Below are positions 29,434 through 38,765 of a DNA stretch of 64,000 bases, piece by piece. The notes under the pieces were generated by a model. That model had not been told where the DNA came from, did not search any database, and saw only the letters and a program-made list of their open reading frames with translations. The translations under genes and the position numbers were made by a program. Positions within the stretch are counted from its first letter, which is position 1. Every line of letters begins with the position of its first letter. The DNA lies in the NCBI RefSeq assembly GCF_035918155.1, contig NZ_CP109327.1:6138001-6202000 (forward strand), read 5' to 3'. The DNA comes from Streptomyces sp. NBC_01591. Lineage in GTDB: Bacteria; Actinomycetota; Actinomycetes; Streptomycetales; Streptomycetaceae.

Positions 29434-30786
29434 TCAGAACTTGTTGAGCAGCTGTCCGTACACGCCGAACACACCGACGGCGAGCGGGAAGAGCCCCACC
29501 ACGCCGATGGATTCGACCAGATCGGCCATGCGCCGCAGCCGGACCTGCACGTGCTCGGGCGGCTGCACCGCCAGGACGAGCAGTGGCAGCACCGCGGCCA
29601 CGCACAGCAGGGCGAGCGGTCCGGCACCCCCGGCGTGCTGCATCCACAGCATGACGAGACGCACGACCAGGATCGCGGCAGCGGCGAAGAGCGCAACGAC
29701 CTCGGCGACCAGCGGGAAGGCCCGCGCCCGGGAGAGCAGCACGAGGGCCACCAGCGAGGGCAGCGCCACGGTCCACACGGACGGCTTGTCGGCCAGGGTG
29801 AGCAGCCAGCCGCCGGCCGCCGCGGAGACCGCGGTGACCACCGTCGCCAGGGCGAGGCCGCGGTGGGTGGCCGCCAGGGCGTTGCCCACCTGGTGACGGC
29901 TGACGGAGGTACCGCCGGAGCGGCGGTCGTCGAGCGCGGTGAGCCCGGAGGCCGCCAGCGCCAGCCGGGGAAGCAGGCCGAGCAGTACGACGGAGAAGAC
30001 GGCCATGACGGCGCCGAGCCGGGCCAGGTCGTCCTGGACGGCGGCGACGGCCTCCCACACCACGGTGATCGCGGTGGTGGCGACGGCGCCGATGAGCCCG
30101 CCGCGGCCGAGCGGCGAGAAGTAGCCGAGGAGCACCAGCGTCAGGACCAGCGCGGCGGCGACGGCGGCGAGCCGCGCGGTTCCCGACCAGTCGTAGGCAT
30201 CCGCGGCGGTCCAGGCGGTGAGGATGCCGAGGCTGCCGGAGGCGAGCAGGAGCGCGGTCGCCAGACCCCGGTTGCCCTGCCCGATCTTCGCGATGAGCGC
30301 ACCGGCCGCCAGCAGGACGAGCGTCGCGGCCGCGAGAGCGGCGGTCAGCGCGTCCAGGGCGAACTCACGCCGGGCGAGCAGCGCGGCGACCACCGCGAAG
30401 GCCACGGACGCGACACCCGCACTCGTCCGGCGCGCGGCGGGACGCCAGCGCCAGGCCTGCAGATCAAGGTCGTCGGCCACCAGGTCGGTGACGTCGTGCA
30501 CGACCGGGGCAGGGGGCGCGGAGTGGGCCCGGACGAGCCGGAGCACCGCACCGTCCGCGATCCCGGCCGAGGACAGCGTGCTGTCGTGCGGGAGCGCGGA
30601 GCCGTCCGAGGTGATCAACTGCCGTGTCATCGGGCGTGCCGCCGCCCGGTCGTCCAGCAACTGCAGAATGTCCGGCAGTAGCTGCCCGATCGGGGTGTCG
30701 GACGGCAGGACGATATCGGCCCGGCGTCGCTCACCGACCAGAGTCACCCGGCTGAGCTGCGCTCGGGAAGTCGTTGCTGTGCTCAC
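29434..30786 (-). CDS. eccD: Type VII secretion membrane protein EccD
   Basis: About 450 aa from GTG 30786; an in-frame ATG at 30807 adds seven residues. An N-terminal ubiquitin-like (YukD-type) domain (about 1-90, SRVTLVGERRRADIVLPSD) precedes about eleven membrane helices, the classic EccD layout. EccD lines the T7SS membrane complex with EccB, EccC and EccE. It is the first large gene of the secretion operon here; a small membrane-protein gene lies 125 bp upstream. Confidence 0.92.
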   Translation of the reverse strand: MSTATTSRAQLSRVTLVGERRRADIVLPSDTPIGQLLPDILQLLDDRAAARPMTRQLITSDGSALPHDSTLSSAGIADGAVLRLVRAHSAPPAPVVHDVTDLVADDLDLQAWRWRPAARRTSAGVASVAFAVVAALLARREFALDALTAALAAATLVLLAAGALIAKIGQGNRGLATALLLASGSLGILTAWTAADAYDWSGTARLAAVAAALVLTLVLLGYFSPLGRGGLIGAVATTAITVVWEAVAAVQDDLARLGAVMAVFSVVLLGLLPRLALAASGLTALDDRRSGGTSVSRHQVGNALAATHRGLALATVVTAVSAAAGGWLLTLADKPSVWTVALPSLVALVLLSRARAFPLVAEVVALFAAAAILVVRLVMLWMQHAGGAGPLALLCVAAVLPLLVLAVQPPEHVQVRLRRMADLVESIGVVGLFPLAVGVFGVYGQLLNKF

Positions 30787-30910
30787 CACTTTACGGGAAC
30801 CTATCATCGCGACGTTTTGAGGAGTCGGGCAGCTTGGCGTGCCCATGCTACTAGCGCCTTCTCGGTCCCCTTTGCGGGGAACTCTTTCTGAATTCGCCGG
30901 AGTTACCGAC

Positions 30911-31222
30911 TTACTGGGGATTCTTCGCCGATTCCCCGGTTTTATCCGGTTGCGCCGTTTTCGCCGGCTGCTGGTACTGCTGTTCCTGGCGCTGCTGCTT
31001 CTGCTGCTCGGCCTTCTGTTTCTCCATCATGTTCTGGACGAAGGACCATCCCACACATCCCGCGCACAGCACGGCGGTGATGGCGATCCCCGCGAACACC
31101 TTTCCGAGCCGCTCGTCCGCCGTGCGCCGTGCCCGCTGCGCGCCGAACAGCAGTGCGTCGCGCATCCTGCGCCGGCGTACCGCCACCGACTCCAGAAGCT
31201 GGCTGTCGTAATCCCGTGCCAT
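30911..31222 (-). CDS. Small single-pass membrane protein of the T7SS locus
   Basis: 103 aa. A basic N-terminus (VAVRRRRMRDALLFGAQRARR) precedes one membrane helix (about 43-62, VFAGIAITAVLCAGCVGWSF) and a Gln/Lys-rich C-terminal tail. No known domain. Small proteins of this pattern often sit next to eccD in Streptomyces, so an accessory role in the secretion complex is plausible. About 255 bp of sequence without a gene lies upstream (31223-31477) and probably holds the promoter. Confidence 0.75.
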   Translation of the reverse strand: MARDYDSQLLESVAVRRRRMRDALLFGAQRARRTADERLGKVFAGIAITAVLCAGCVGWSFVQNMMEKQKAEQQKQQRQEQQYQQPAKTAQPDKTGESAKNPQ

Positions 31223-31477
31223 TCGTCTCGTCGTCCGTTGCCTCAGTCGTACGTTGCGTCGGTCATGGTCGCTGCATCATCACCCGTCGGCGCGAGGAAC
31301 GGCGGCCGGGGCCGGGTCACTCCCGCGCGCTCCGGGGGAGCGGCATTTTCCGCATCATCCGGCGGGCACCGTACGGGAATCCCCTAATTCACTCCTGCAA
31401 CATAAGGCATGGGTGAGCAGGCAGTACAGCCCAGGTTGCGGCACGAGCGAGCACGGCGAACGGGCATTCCGTATTCG

Positions 31478-32272
31478 TCAGGGATCGTCACGCGAGCCGT
31501 CGGCCACGGCCTCGTACCAAGCGCACAACGACTCGGCCACGGCGTCGAGAAGACCGTCCCTCGCCGCCTGGGCGATCGTTCCGTCGGAGAATCGTTCCCC
31601 GCGCACCACGGCCGTGGCCGCGCGCACCGCGTCGGCCGGACTCAGCCGTCCGTCGGCGGGCACGGCCGGCGGCGGGTTGTCCCGCCACAGGTACGCGGGC
31701 GTCACCGCGCCGACAGCGGGCAGTGTGCGCATCAGGCGTTGGAGCCGCTCGCTGTGGAGCGGGTAGCTCATCCGCCAGGTGCCGTCGGGCTGCTGCCCGC
31801 CCTCGGACCACCGCACATCGCGGTCCTCGTCCGTGAGCGCGGCGAGCGCCTCCCTCAGCTCGCGCCACGCGTCGGCGTTCTCGCGGTCGAGCCGATCCAG
31901 CAGACGCCGGTCGTCGGCCTCGGTGACGACGCCGGCCAGCTCCGTGAGCGCGGCCAGGGACGGGGCCGCGGTCACGGAGCCCGGGACGACATGGCTGACG
32001 CGCCTCGGGTCCGAGCCGCGGACCAGCTCGGCGAGCGCGGCCGTGGGTACGAGCCCGCGCGCCTTGGCGGCGTTGAGCTTTGCGGACCACTCAAGCCCTT
32101 CGGCGAAGCCGGCCGCGTCACCGGCCGGCCGCAGACACCATCCGGCCGCGTCGTCCTCGTCATTGGCCCACAGGTAGCCCATCGCCTCGCCGCGGGAGTT
32201 GGCGACGGTGAGGTGGTGGACCGGTCTGTCGGTCGTGTTGCGGTAACGCGGTGCGTCAGCCCGGTTCACCAT
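31478..32272 (-). CDS. Hypothetical protein, putative accessory or immunity protein
   Basis: 264 aa from ATG 32272, with AGGAG seven bases upstream. Soluble and acidic, with no signal peptide. Two features stand out: an N-terminal beta-rich segment (HLTVANSRGEAMGYLWANDEDDAAGW) and a C-terminal helical part. I do not recognise a named family with confidence. It is the third gene of the toxin operon, 35 bp after the preceding stop. The position fits an immunity or effector-chaperone protein, but this is inferred from location only. Confidence 0.6.
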   Translation of the reverse strand: MVNRADAPRYRNTTDRPVHHLTVANSRGEAMGYLWANDEDDAAGWCLRPAGDAAGFAEGLEWSAKLNAAKARGLVPTAALAELVRGSDPRRVSHVVPGSVTAAPSLAALTELAGVVTEADDRRLLDRLDRENADAWRELREALAALTDEDRDVRWSEGGQQPDGTWRMSYPLHSERLQRLMRTLPAVGAVTPAYLWRDNPPPAVPADGRLSPADAVRAATAVVRGERFSDGTIAQAARDGLLDAVAESLCAWYEAVADGSRDDP

Positions 32273-32307
32273 GACTCACTCCTGCCCCGGACCGCCTGGT
32301 TCTCGGT

Positions 32308-33072
32308 TCATCGGGATCCGGTGAGCCTCTTCGTCGTCGATTCGATGAAGGCGGCGGCCTCGATCTCGGTGATCTGGACGTGGTCGACCTCGTTGTGGCC
32401 GAGTTCGTACAACCTGAGGTATTCCGTCGGTTCCCAGCGGAGGTTGCGCGTGAACGCCTCGTCGTACGTCCGGCCGTCGTCGACCCGCCGCCGGACGATG
32501 CCGCGCGGGCTGCTTCGTGGGTAGCCTTCGCTGATCTTCGCGTAATACGTGATCTCGCCCTCGGCATCAAGAGCGTCGAGCGTGGCCGGTGCAAGCGTGA
32601 GGAAAGGGGGCGCGGAGAGGTAGCTCGACAGCTCCGCAAGCTGGATCATCGCACCATTGAGGTCGATGAACTCCTCGACGAAGAACCCGCCGCCCCGTTC
32701 GTACAGGGCCAGCAGCGGCTCGTAGGGATCCGGGAGATCCGGCAGATCGACCTTGCTCTCGGCACCGAGCGCCGCCCAGCGGACAGCCCCCCGGCACGTC
32801 GTTTCGACCGAGAAGGGGCCGACTCCTCTCAGGACCTCGTCGAGCTCGGCGGCGATGTCGTCGGGTGTCCGGACGGTGGGGTCGACATGCTCCGCCAGGT
32901 CGAAGAACGGCCAGGACTGCTCGGCACCGTAGTGGTGCGCCCAGAGAGCTGCCCGGCGCAGGTACTCCCGCATCAGGCGTGCGCGGGAGTTCTCGTGGCG
33001 GTAGGCCTCGTCCACATCGGACCAGTCGACGGCACGCAGTCGCTCAAGCACCGGGCGTGCGGGATGAGTCAC
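32308..33072 (-). CDS. Putative immunity protein of the T7SS polymorphic toxin
   Basis: 254 aa. It starts with a GTG that overlaps the toxin TGA (GTGA), the tightest coupling in the locus. Acidic, soluble and without a signal peptide, as expected for a cytoplasmic immunity protein. No recognised catalytic motif. Tight linkage immediately downstream of a polymorphic toxin is the standard position for its cognate immunity gene. The assignment rests on context, not homology. Confidence 0.65.
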   Translation of the reverse strand: MTHPARPVLERLRAVDWSDVDEAYRHENSRARLMREYLRRAALWAHHYGAEQSWPFFDLAEHVDPTVRTPDDIAAELDEVLRGVGPFSVETTCRGAVRWAALGAESKVDLPDLPDPYEPLLALYERGGGFFVEEFIDLNGAMIQLAELSSYLSAPPFLTLAPATLDALDAEGEITYYAKISEGYPRSSPRGIVRRRVDDGRTYDEAFTRNLRWEPTEYLRLYELGHNEVDHVQITEIEAAAFIESTTKRLTGSR

Positions 33073-36000
33073 TTGAGGTCCAGCCCCTTTGCTCGAAGTT
33101 CCTGGAAGATACCCTTCACCAGGTCGTCGATATTCGACAAATCGTCCGCCAGCGTCACCTTGGGATGCTTGAGCCCCAGCCGCTGCCAGGCCCCTCCGAA
33201 GCCGCCGCGCACAGGGTTGGGCGACAAGTCATGGGCACCGGCCGCACTGAGACTCTTGGGTGACCGCCGGCTGTAGGTGCCGTCCTCGTCCAGGCGCCAC
33301 AGCCCCGTCTGGTCGTGGAGGTACGGCAGGCCGGACTTCATCAGCCGGCTCTCGACGTACTCGTGCGTCATGAGGTTCTTGAACTCGGCGATCTTCGCCT
33401 CGGAGAGGGTGCCCTTCCGCGCTCCGTCCCACATCGCCGCGATGTCGTCCCGCGGTGTGAAGAGCCCACGCCTCACGTCGCCGGGCTGCACGACAACATC
33501 GTGCTGCGAGCGGATCATGTGGCTCTTCACTTCGCGGAGCACGGACTCGTCGACACCGGTGTTCCGCGCCATTTCCGGCAGGTCGACATGGTTCGGTGTG
33601 GCCCGCAGCTGCTCGTAGATCCCGGCCGCGTAATCCGAGGGCTGATGCACCCAGCCGGCGCCGCTCCAGCCGCCGTTGGGGCCGTGGGTGTACGGACCGC
33701 CGTCGTCGTCGGCCCGCGCTCCGTCCGCCGCATCGTCCCCGGCGTCCGCGGCGTCGTCTCCGACGTGTGCGGCGTCGTCTCCGACGTGTGCGGCGTCATC
33801 GCCCAGGCGCCCGACGTCGTCTCCCACCGACCCGACACCGTGGGCTGTCGAGTCCACGTCCTTGCCGAGTGCGGACACGACGTCGTCGACGCTGCGCCCG
33901 CCGATCGTGATGGCACCCGCGTCGTGCGGCACCGGCACCTTGCCGAAGAGCTCCGACTGCTCGGCCTTGATCGCGGCCAGTTCGTCCGGGGAGACGCCGG
34001 GCAGGCGCTCCTTCTCGTACAGGACGTGGCCGTCCATCTTGGCCGCGAAGCTGTCCGCGGTGTGGAACTGCAACTCGAAGGTCTGGCCGCTGATCGGGTC
34101 GCGCCAGGTCGAGTTGATGCCCTTGTAGCCGGTGGAGTCCCAGGTGTTCTTGAACGTGACGTTCTCGAAGCCCTTGGCCTGCAGGTCGTCGATCGCCTGC
34201 TGCACACCGTGGGTGTAGCTGTTGCTCGGTACCTCCATCGTGTAGCGGATGGAGTCCTTGATGTCGCCGAGGGCCCGAGCGGGGTCCATGCCGACGTCTT
34301 CGAGCATGTCCGTGGCGAGCTTGCGCTTGAGCGAGTCCTCGCCCTTGAGGCGGTACTCGAGGCCGATAAGCTTACCGTTGTCGACCTTGCCCGCGATGCC
34401 CTGCATCGACTCGGTGATACGCGGTTCCGCCTCGGTGGACCGGCGCATGAAGTCGTCGGCCGCCGCGTTCGCCTCGCGGTCCAGGCGCAGACCGTTCTCG
34501 CCCGCCCAGGAACCGTCGGGCAGGTTGCCCCGGGGGCCGTCGGGGACGACCCCGCCGGGAACACCGCCGTCGCCGCCATGAGGGGGACCCGGAAGGTCGG
34601 ATCCGGGACCGTCCGGAACGTGGTCGCCGCCCGTGGACGGCCCGTCGTGGCCGTGGCTTCCGGGACCGTCGTGACCGCCGCCGACCGGGTCTTCGTGGCC
34701 GCCGCCGTGACCGCCGTTGCCGTCGCCGTGGTGTCCGCCGGTGGGCGGTTCGTGGCTGGCGGAGGGGCCGTGCCCGAGGTCGTCCGCGTGGCCTCCGGGC
34801 AGGTGGTCGCCCGCGTTGCCGCCCGGGAGATGGTCGCCTGCGTGACCGCCGGGGAGGTTGTCGCCGGTGTGGCTGCCCGGCAGGTCGTCGCCGAAACGGC
34901 CGGTGTCGCCGAGGTCGCTGCCGAGGTGGACGGCGTTGTCGCCGACGTGGGCCGATACGTCGGCGGTGTGGGCGCCGACGCCGACCAGGGCGGGTTCCCT
35001 GACCGGGCTGTTGGTGTGCGGGGTGTCCGTGTGCGTGACGTCGGGCGAGGGCTCGACGGGGGCGTCGTCGGCCTTCTGGACGATGTCGCCGTGTTCGTCG
35101 AGGAGGTTGCCTTCGTTGTCGAAGTACTGGACGGGGACGTCGGTGTGGGTGGGGAGTTTGGTGGTGCCTTCGGGCAGGACGGGGACGTCGTCGGGAAGTT
35201 TGACGTTGCCGTCGGGGAGTTTGACGCCGCCTTCGGGGATGGCGGCGCCTTCGGGGAGGTGGACGGTGCCGTCGGGGAGGTGGATCGTGCCTTCGGGCAG
35301 GGTGATCGCGTCGTCGGGGAGCCTGGGGATCTCGATGTTGGTGATGCCCTTGAGGCCCTTGGTGATGTCGCCGATCTTGGACAGGCCCGCGCCGGCGCCC
35401 TTGGCGATGTAGGTCATGGGGTCGATGACCTTGCCGGCCTTGCCCGCGACGGACAGGACCTTCGCGACCGCGCCGGCCTTCCCGGCCCCTGCGGCGGCGC
35501 CGCCGGCGCCTCCGGTGAACACGGTGGTCAGGACGTTGAAGGTGACGGCGCCGGCTGCCCGGCCGGGGTTCTTGCCCCACTCGTCCCACGCGACCAGGGC
35601 TTTGCCGGTCTCCTTCATCGCGGTGCGTGAGTCGCGGAGCCAGGAGGGCAGTTTGTCGTCGGGCAGGGTCCAGAACAGGGTGCTGGCGCCGGGGACGGCG
35701 CTGATGACGAGGCCGGTCGCGAGCTGGGCCAGGCCCTTCCAGGCCTGTCCCATTGCTTCCCAGCCACCGAACCCGACCAGGGTTCCCAGGCCCTTGATGG
35801 TGCCCCAGATCCCGTCGACGATCAGTCCGTCCCAGACGAACGACTTGACCCAGTGGCCGACTTCGTACCAGTGGTGCTTCTCCTCGACCGGGTCGCCCCA
35901 GGGAAGCTTCGCGTTCTTCAGGTCGTCCGCGTTGAACCCGTACTGGTCCTTGCGTTCGGACCCGTCCCCGGCGACCATCTGTGTTCCGCCGAACAGCGCG

Positions 36001-36455
36001 GTGATCTTGTTGTGACAAGTGCGTTCGGCGGCCCAGAACGCGGCGACGGTCGCGGTGATGTCATCGCGGAGCTTGTTGTGCTCCTCGACCTTGTCCCCGT
36101 CGTACTCCCACTCGTCGTCGTCCTTGTTGTCGTTCACGAACGTCGTCGCGTCCGTCTTGAGCTGCGCGAGCTTCGTGACCAGCGGACGGATCTCCGTCGC
36201 GTAGTCCGACAACGAGGAGGCGACCTTCTCCAGATCGTCCGCGAAACCGTCCGCCCGGTCCTTCACCGGCTTCGTCGACGCGAACAACTGCTCCGCCTCC
36301 GGAGCCTTGTAGTACGCCGACAGCGCCTGGAAATGGGTATGGACGGACGAACCGGTGTCCCGGATATGACCCGCATCGGTCTTCAGACTCGCATGGTCCT
36401 TCTCCAGCTGACCCAGATCACCCGTGTACTGCGGAATCGCCTCAGGCTTGATCAC
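33069..36455 (-). CDS. T7SS polymorphic toxin with RelA/SpoT-like and HExxE C-terminal domains
   Basis: 1128 aa from GTG 36455, overlapping the preceding stop. Residues 1-170 form a helical WXG100-like secretion module. A hydrophobic Gly/Ala-rich segment (about 230-370), LPDG-type repeats (about 395-440) and a long Gly/His/Asp linker (to about 660) follow. Residues about 670-860 resemble RelA/SpoT nucleotidyltransferases: [11 protein letters not shown] (Arg702), [17 protein letters not shown] and FELQFHT (Glu794, matching the catalytic Glu of EIQIRT). After a GDDAAHV repeat linker the last 170 residues carry [10 protein letters not shown] (His1031, Glu1032, Glu1035), a possible metal-binding toxin domain. 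Likely exported by this T7SS and used against competitors; the exact activity is inferred. Confidence 0.82.
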   Translation of the reverse strand: MIKPEAIPQYTGDLGQLEKDHASLKTDAGHIRDTGSSVHTHFQALSAYYKAPEAEQLFASTKPVKDRADGFADDLEKVASSLSDYATEIRPLVTKLAQLKTDATTFVNDNKDDDEWEYDGDKVEEHNKLRDDITATVAAFWAAERTCHNKITALFGGTQMVAGDGSERKDQYGFNADDLKNAKLPWGDPVEEKHHWYEVGHWVKSFVWDGLIVDGIWGTIKGLGTLVGFGGWEAMGQAWKGLAQLATGLVISAVPGASTLFWTLPDDKLPSWLRDSRTAMKETGKALVAWDEWGKNPGRAAGAVTFNVLTTVFTGGAGGAAAGAGKAGAVAKVLSVAGKAGKVIDPMTYIAKGAGAGLSKIGDITKGLKGITNIEIPRLPDDAITLPEGTIHLPDGTVHLPEGAAIPEGGVKLPDGNVKLPDDVPVLPEGTTKLPTHTDVPVQYFDNEGNLLDEHGDIVQKADDAPVEPSPDVTHTDTPHTNSPVREPALVGVGAHTADVSAHVGDNAVHLGSDLGDTGRFGDDLPGSHTGDNLPGGHAGDHLPGGNAGDHLPGGHADDLGHGPSASHEPPTGGHHGDGNGGHGGGHEDPVGGGHDGPGSHGHDGPSTGGDHVPDGPGSDLPGPPHGGDGGVPGGVVPDGPRGNLPDGSWAGENGLRLDREANAAADDFMRRSTEAEPRITESMQGIAGKVDNGKLIGLEYRLKGEDSLKRKLATDMLEDVGMDPARALGDIKDSIRYTMEVPSNSYTHGVQQAIDDLQAKGFENVTFKNTWDSTGYKGINSTWRDPISGQTFELQFHTADSFAAKMDGHVLYEKERLPGVSPDELAAIKAEQSELFGKVPVPHDAGAITIGGRSVDDVVSALGKDVDSTAHGVGSVGDDVGRLGDDAAHVGDDAAHVGDDAADAGDDAADGARADDDGGPYTHGPNGGWSGAGWVHQPSDYAAGIYEQLRATPNHVDLPEMARNTGVDESVLREVKSHMIRSQHDVVVQPGDVRRGLFTPRDDIAAMWDGARKGTLSEAKIAEFKNLMTHEYVESRLMKSGLPYLHDQTGLWRLDEDGTYSRRSPKSLSAAGAHDLSPNPVRGGFGGAWQRLGLKHPKVTLADDLSNIDDLVKGIFQELRAKGLDLK

Positions 36456-36865
36456 CGCGACTGCACCCCCGGCTTCTTCGGATCCAGATCCACCGCACCG
36501 AGCGCCTTGCGCTGCGCCTCGGCGGCCATGTCGAGGTCACCGTTCAGGTACGCGGTCGTCGCGTCCACCGCACCCGTCAGGGACTTCCCCGCCCGTGCCG
36601 CGATGAACTTCAGATCCGGGGTGGTGTGCTCCGCGAACTTCGACAACGCCAGCGCGACCAGACCACCCACGGCCTGCTCCCCGCCCTTGCCGCCACCGCC
36701 ACCGCCGTCGCCGCCGCCCTCGGCACTGATCGTGCCCGCACTCGACGCCGCCGACGACAGATGATCCCCGTACGACGTCGCGTGTGTCTGAATCTTCGAC
36801 GCGACCTCACCCGTCGTCTTCAGCACACCCTGAATACCTTGCGGCTTCAGATCCCACCCGGTCAT
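36452..36865 (-). CDS. DUF6507-like T7SS secretion partner
   Basis: 137 aa. Small helical protein with a glycine-rich loop in the middle (about 50-62), resembling the DUF6507 family that precedes toxin genes in Streptomyces T7SS loci. Its TGA overlaps the toxin GTG (GTGA). It probably pairs with the toxin N-terminus as a secretion chaperone, as the WXG100 partners of LXG toxins do; this is inference. A 79-bp relic of the same gene is found at 38617-38695. Confidence 0.75.
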   Translation of the reverse strand: MTGWDLKPQGIQGVLKTTGEVASKIQTHATSYGDHLSSAASSAGTISAEGGGDGGGGGGKGGEQAVGGLVALALSKFAEHTTPDLKFIAARAGKSLTGAVDATTAYLNGDLDMAAEAQRKALGAVDLDPKKPGVQSR

Positions 36866-36932
36866 GCGCTACCTCATGCTCCCCGTTACCGCCCCGACCC
36901 CGAACCCACCCCAGGCAGGTTTCCCGGGCGAG

Positions 36933-37244
36933 TCAGCCGATGTTGTCGACCGCTGCCTTCGCGCGCGTGATCGTGTGCTGCGCCGTGCCGTCGTTCTTCT
37001 CCAGCGTCGTCTTCAGCAGCTGGATGATGTTCTTGACTTCCTGCGACGAACGGTTCCACCGCATTTCCTTGCCGTGGTACTCGTCCGCCACGCCATCGGC
37101 CGTGAAGTCCGCCATCGCCGCCTTGACCTGGCCGTCGCGCGCCGCGATCACTTCCTCCAGCCGCGCGATCACCACCTGGATGTTGCCCTGCGCGTCCGTG
37201 GACGCGCCGATGTCGTACGAACGACGGTCACTGTTACCAGCCAT
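36933..37244 (-). CDS. ESAT-6/WXG100-like protein, copy 1
   Basis: 103 aa. Helical hairpin size typical of the WXG100 superfamily, with the turn region DEYHGKEMRWNRS replacing a strict W-x-G. I recall homologues being annotated as pore-forming ESAT-6 family proteins. It is 21 bp from the gene upstream, and the two likely form a heterodimer secreted by EccC. The protein is identical to the one encoded at 38766-39077. The only DNA difference between the two copies is a synonymous threonine codon. Confidence 0.85.
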   Translation of the reverse strand: MAGNSDRRSYDIGASTDAQGNIQVVIARLEEVIAARDGQVKAAMADFTADGVADEYHGKEMRWNRSSQEVKNIIQLLKTTLEKNDGTAQHTITRAKAAVDNIG

Positions 37245-37265
37245 CAGAAACCCAACCCCCGCTTG

Positions 37266-37598
37266 TCACCGGCCGCCGAAGCGCGCCGCGTCGAAATTCG
37301 CCGCCGACATCTGCTGCCGCGCGTTGTCACCCTGCTCCTGGTCACCCGAACCGAACGCCTGCTCCATCCCCGACTGACCGCCGAGAAGAGCCGAGAGCGA
37401 ACCGTTCAACGCCGCCGTGATCTCGTCCGAACGACCCTTGAACGAGTCGAACGCCGCACGGCCCGCACCGTTGAACTTTCCCTCCAACGGCGCCGCCGCC
37501 TGAAGCAACTGACGGATCAAGGTCCCCAGGTCATCACTCGACCCACGCGACTTCGACGACAGGCTCGTCAGAACCTGCGCCCCCATGTCGAACTTCAT
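37266..37598 (-). CDS. WXG100 family T7SS protein, copy 1
   Basis: 110 aa. Helix-turn-helix hairpin with the central motif FNGAGRAAFDSFKG, in which Gly-Ala-Gly-Arg takes the turn position of WXG, and a disordered Gln/Gly C-terminus. First gene of the toxin operon, with ribosome site GGGGGA. It probably dimerises with the next small protein. The sequence is identical to that encoded at 39099-39431. The 231 bp upstream (37599-37829) holds the promoter side and no other gene. Confidence 0.88.
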   Translation of the reverse strand: MKFDMGAQVLTSLSSKSRGSSDDLGTLIRQLLQAAAPLEGKFNGAGRAAFDSFKGRSDEITAALNGSLSALLGGQSGMEQAFGSGDQEQGDNARQQMSAANFDAARFGGR

Positions 37599-37829
37599 TC
37601 AGTCCCCCTGTCGAACCCTGAGCAAACAAATGTGCTGACCATGCCTATCAATTCCGGGGTGCTGAAGCAATCGAGGACCTCAGGTCTGTGGACAGGCTGT
37701 GACATGGTCACGGAAGCGCGGCGCAGGCAATGAGGTGCGAAGACGAGGCACTTGATCGCGCCGCGGAGGCCGGCGAGCCCTCCGGGCGCGACGGGGCTCC
37801 CGATGATCTCCGGCCGATCTTCACTTCGT

Positions 37830-38234
37830 TCACACGATCCTGGGCGGCAACCGTTCGTCCGCACGCCAGTTCTTCGTCGGTTGGCCCTCTTCGTCCCACC
37901 GGCGTTCCGCCAGCGTGCGCAGACCGTTCTCGGAGAACTCCACCTCGGCGGCGAGCACACCGTTCGGGTGCCACTCCCCGGACACCCCTGCCGGACGTCC
38001 CTCGCGGGCTGTCGCCTCGGACCGGAGTGTGCCGTCCTCGTACCACTCGCGACTGGGGCCGTGCTGCACCCCTTCCACGTAGGAGTCCAGGCTGACGAGG
38101 GCACCGCCCAGATGCTCCTCGACCTCGCCGGTGAAGAGTTCCCCTCTGTACAGCAGGCGCTGCCCCCGGTCCATGTCGACTTCGGGGTCGTCGATGTCGA
38201 TCCGTGTCACGTCGCGCCACGGCTGGTCCGGCAT
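37830..38234 (-). CDS. YwqK-family MORN-repeat antitoxin (a)
   Basis: 134 aa from ATG 38234, overlapping the stop of its paralogue (ATGA). Beta-hairpin MORN-variant repeats of YwqK type are visible (YVEGVQHGPSREWYEDGTLRSEA, GVSGEWHPNGVLAAEVEFSENG, RRWDEEGQPTKNW). In B. subtilis, YwqK is linked to the LXG toxin YwqJ. No toxin gene remains next to it here. It shares the IDIDDPE leader with the neighbouring gene, so the two are tandem paralogues. Confidence 0.82.
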   Translation of the reverse strand: MPDQPWRDVTRIDIDDPEVDMDRGQRLLYRGELFTGEVEEHLGGALVSLDSYVEGVQHGPSREWYEDGTLRSEATAREGRPAGVSGEWHPNGVLAAEVEFSENGLRTLAERRWDEEGQPTKNWRADERLPPRIV

Positions 38235-38620
38235 CAACCGCGCTCGGCGCGCCACTCCTTCGTCAGGTTCCCTTCCTCGTCCCACTCGGTGATCTCCAAC
38301 TGCCGCAGTCCGTTCGCGCTCATGAGCACGCGCGCGGCCGGCCTCCCGTTGGGGTGCCATGTCTTGGACTCACCGACAGGGAACCCGCCTCGCAGCACTC
38401 CCTCGGACCTCAGGGTCCCACCCATGTACCACTCCTTGGAGGGGCCGTCCTCAACCCCGTCCTTGTAAGTGACGAGGCTGACGAGCGCACCCTTTTGGTA
38501 TTCGACCACTTCGCCGGTGAAATGCTCTCCTCGACAGAAGACGACCTCACCTTCATCCATTTCGAATTCTGGATCGTCGATGTCGATTCGGGGAGGTGTC
38601 ATCGCCTCAGGCTTGATCAC
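38234..38620 (-). CDS. YwqK-family MORN-repeat antitoxin (b), with captured toxin start
   Basis: 128 aa. Repeats typical of the family (YKDGVEDGPSKEWYMGGTLRSE, SKTWHPNGRPAARV). The first six codons encode MIKPEA, identical to the start of the 1128-aa toxin, and the GTG sits in the same GTGATCAAGCC context. An internal ATG at 38602 probably marks the ancestral start. The captured GTG has a G-rich site eight bases upstream, whereas the internal ATG has GAGG only two bases away, so GTG is favoured. This is a probable deletion scar. Confidence 0.8.
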   Translation of the reverse strand: MIKPEAMTPPRIDIDDPEFEMDEGEVVFCRGEHFTGEVVEYQKGALVSLVTYKDGVEDGPSKEWYMGGTLRSEGVLRGGFPVGESKTWHPNGRPAARVLMSANGLRQLEITEWDEEGNLTKEWRAERG

Positions 38621-38695
38621 TTCGTTCGCCCCCGGGCTTCTCCGCCTTCAGCGCACCCCCGAGCACCCCTGCGGTTTCGGGCCCCATCCAGTCAC
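38617..38695 (-). pseudogene. 79-bp relic of the DUF6507-like gene
   Basis: On the minus strand this begins GTGACTGGATGGG, matching the start of the gene at 36865 (ATGACCGGGTGGG, then CCGCA and GTGCTGAAG-like sequence). It then jumps to a segment like that gene's end (AAGCCCGGGGGC before the GTGA overlap). About 330 bp of the middle is missing and the frame is broken. It lies exactly where the intact gene sits in the first copy. Confidence 0.75.
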
Positions 38696-38765
38696 CACGA
38701 CATCCCCCGTGAAACAGCCGGTCGCATCAGCCGGACGAACCTTGGTCAGGAAGAGAACGGAAGGC

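Larger units (their letters stand above)
36933..37633 (-). repeat. 701-bp direct repeat, copy 1 (ESAT-6/WXG100 pair and leader)
   Basis: Matches 38766-39466 over 701 bp with one difference (a C/G change near 37101). It covers both small genes and about 35 bp of leader including the GGGGGA ribosome site. Similarity drops sharply outside these limits but does not vanish upstream, where CATGCCTATCAA and AGGCTGTGACA recur. Confidence 0.95.

Noticed and set aside
33315..35630. A 771-aa plus-strand and a 548-aa minus-strand open frame within the toxin gene
   Set aside because: Both are alternative frames of the toxin; the sense frame alone has ordered domains, a ribosome site and overlapping neighbours.
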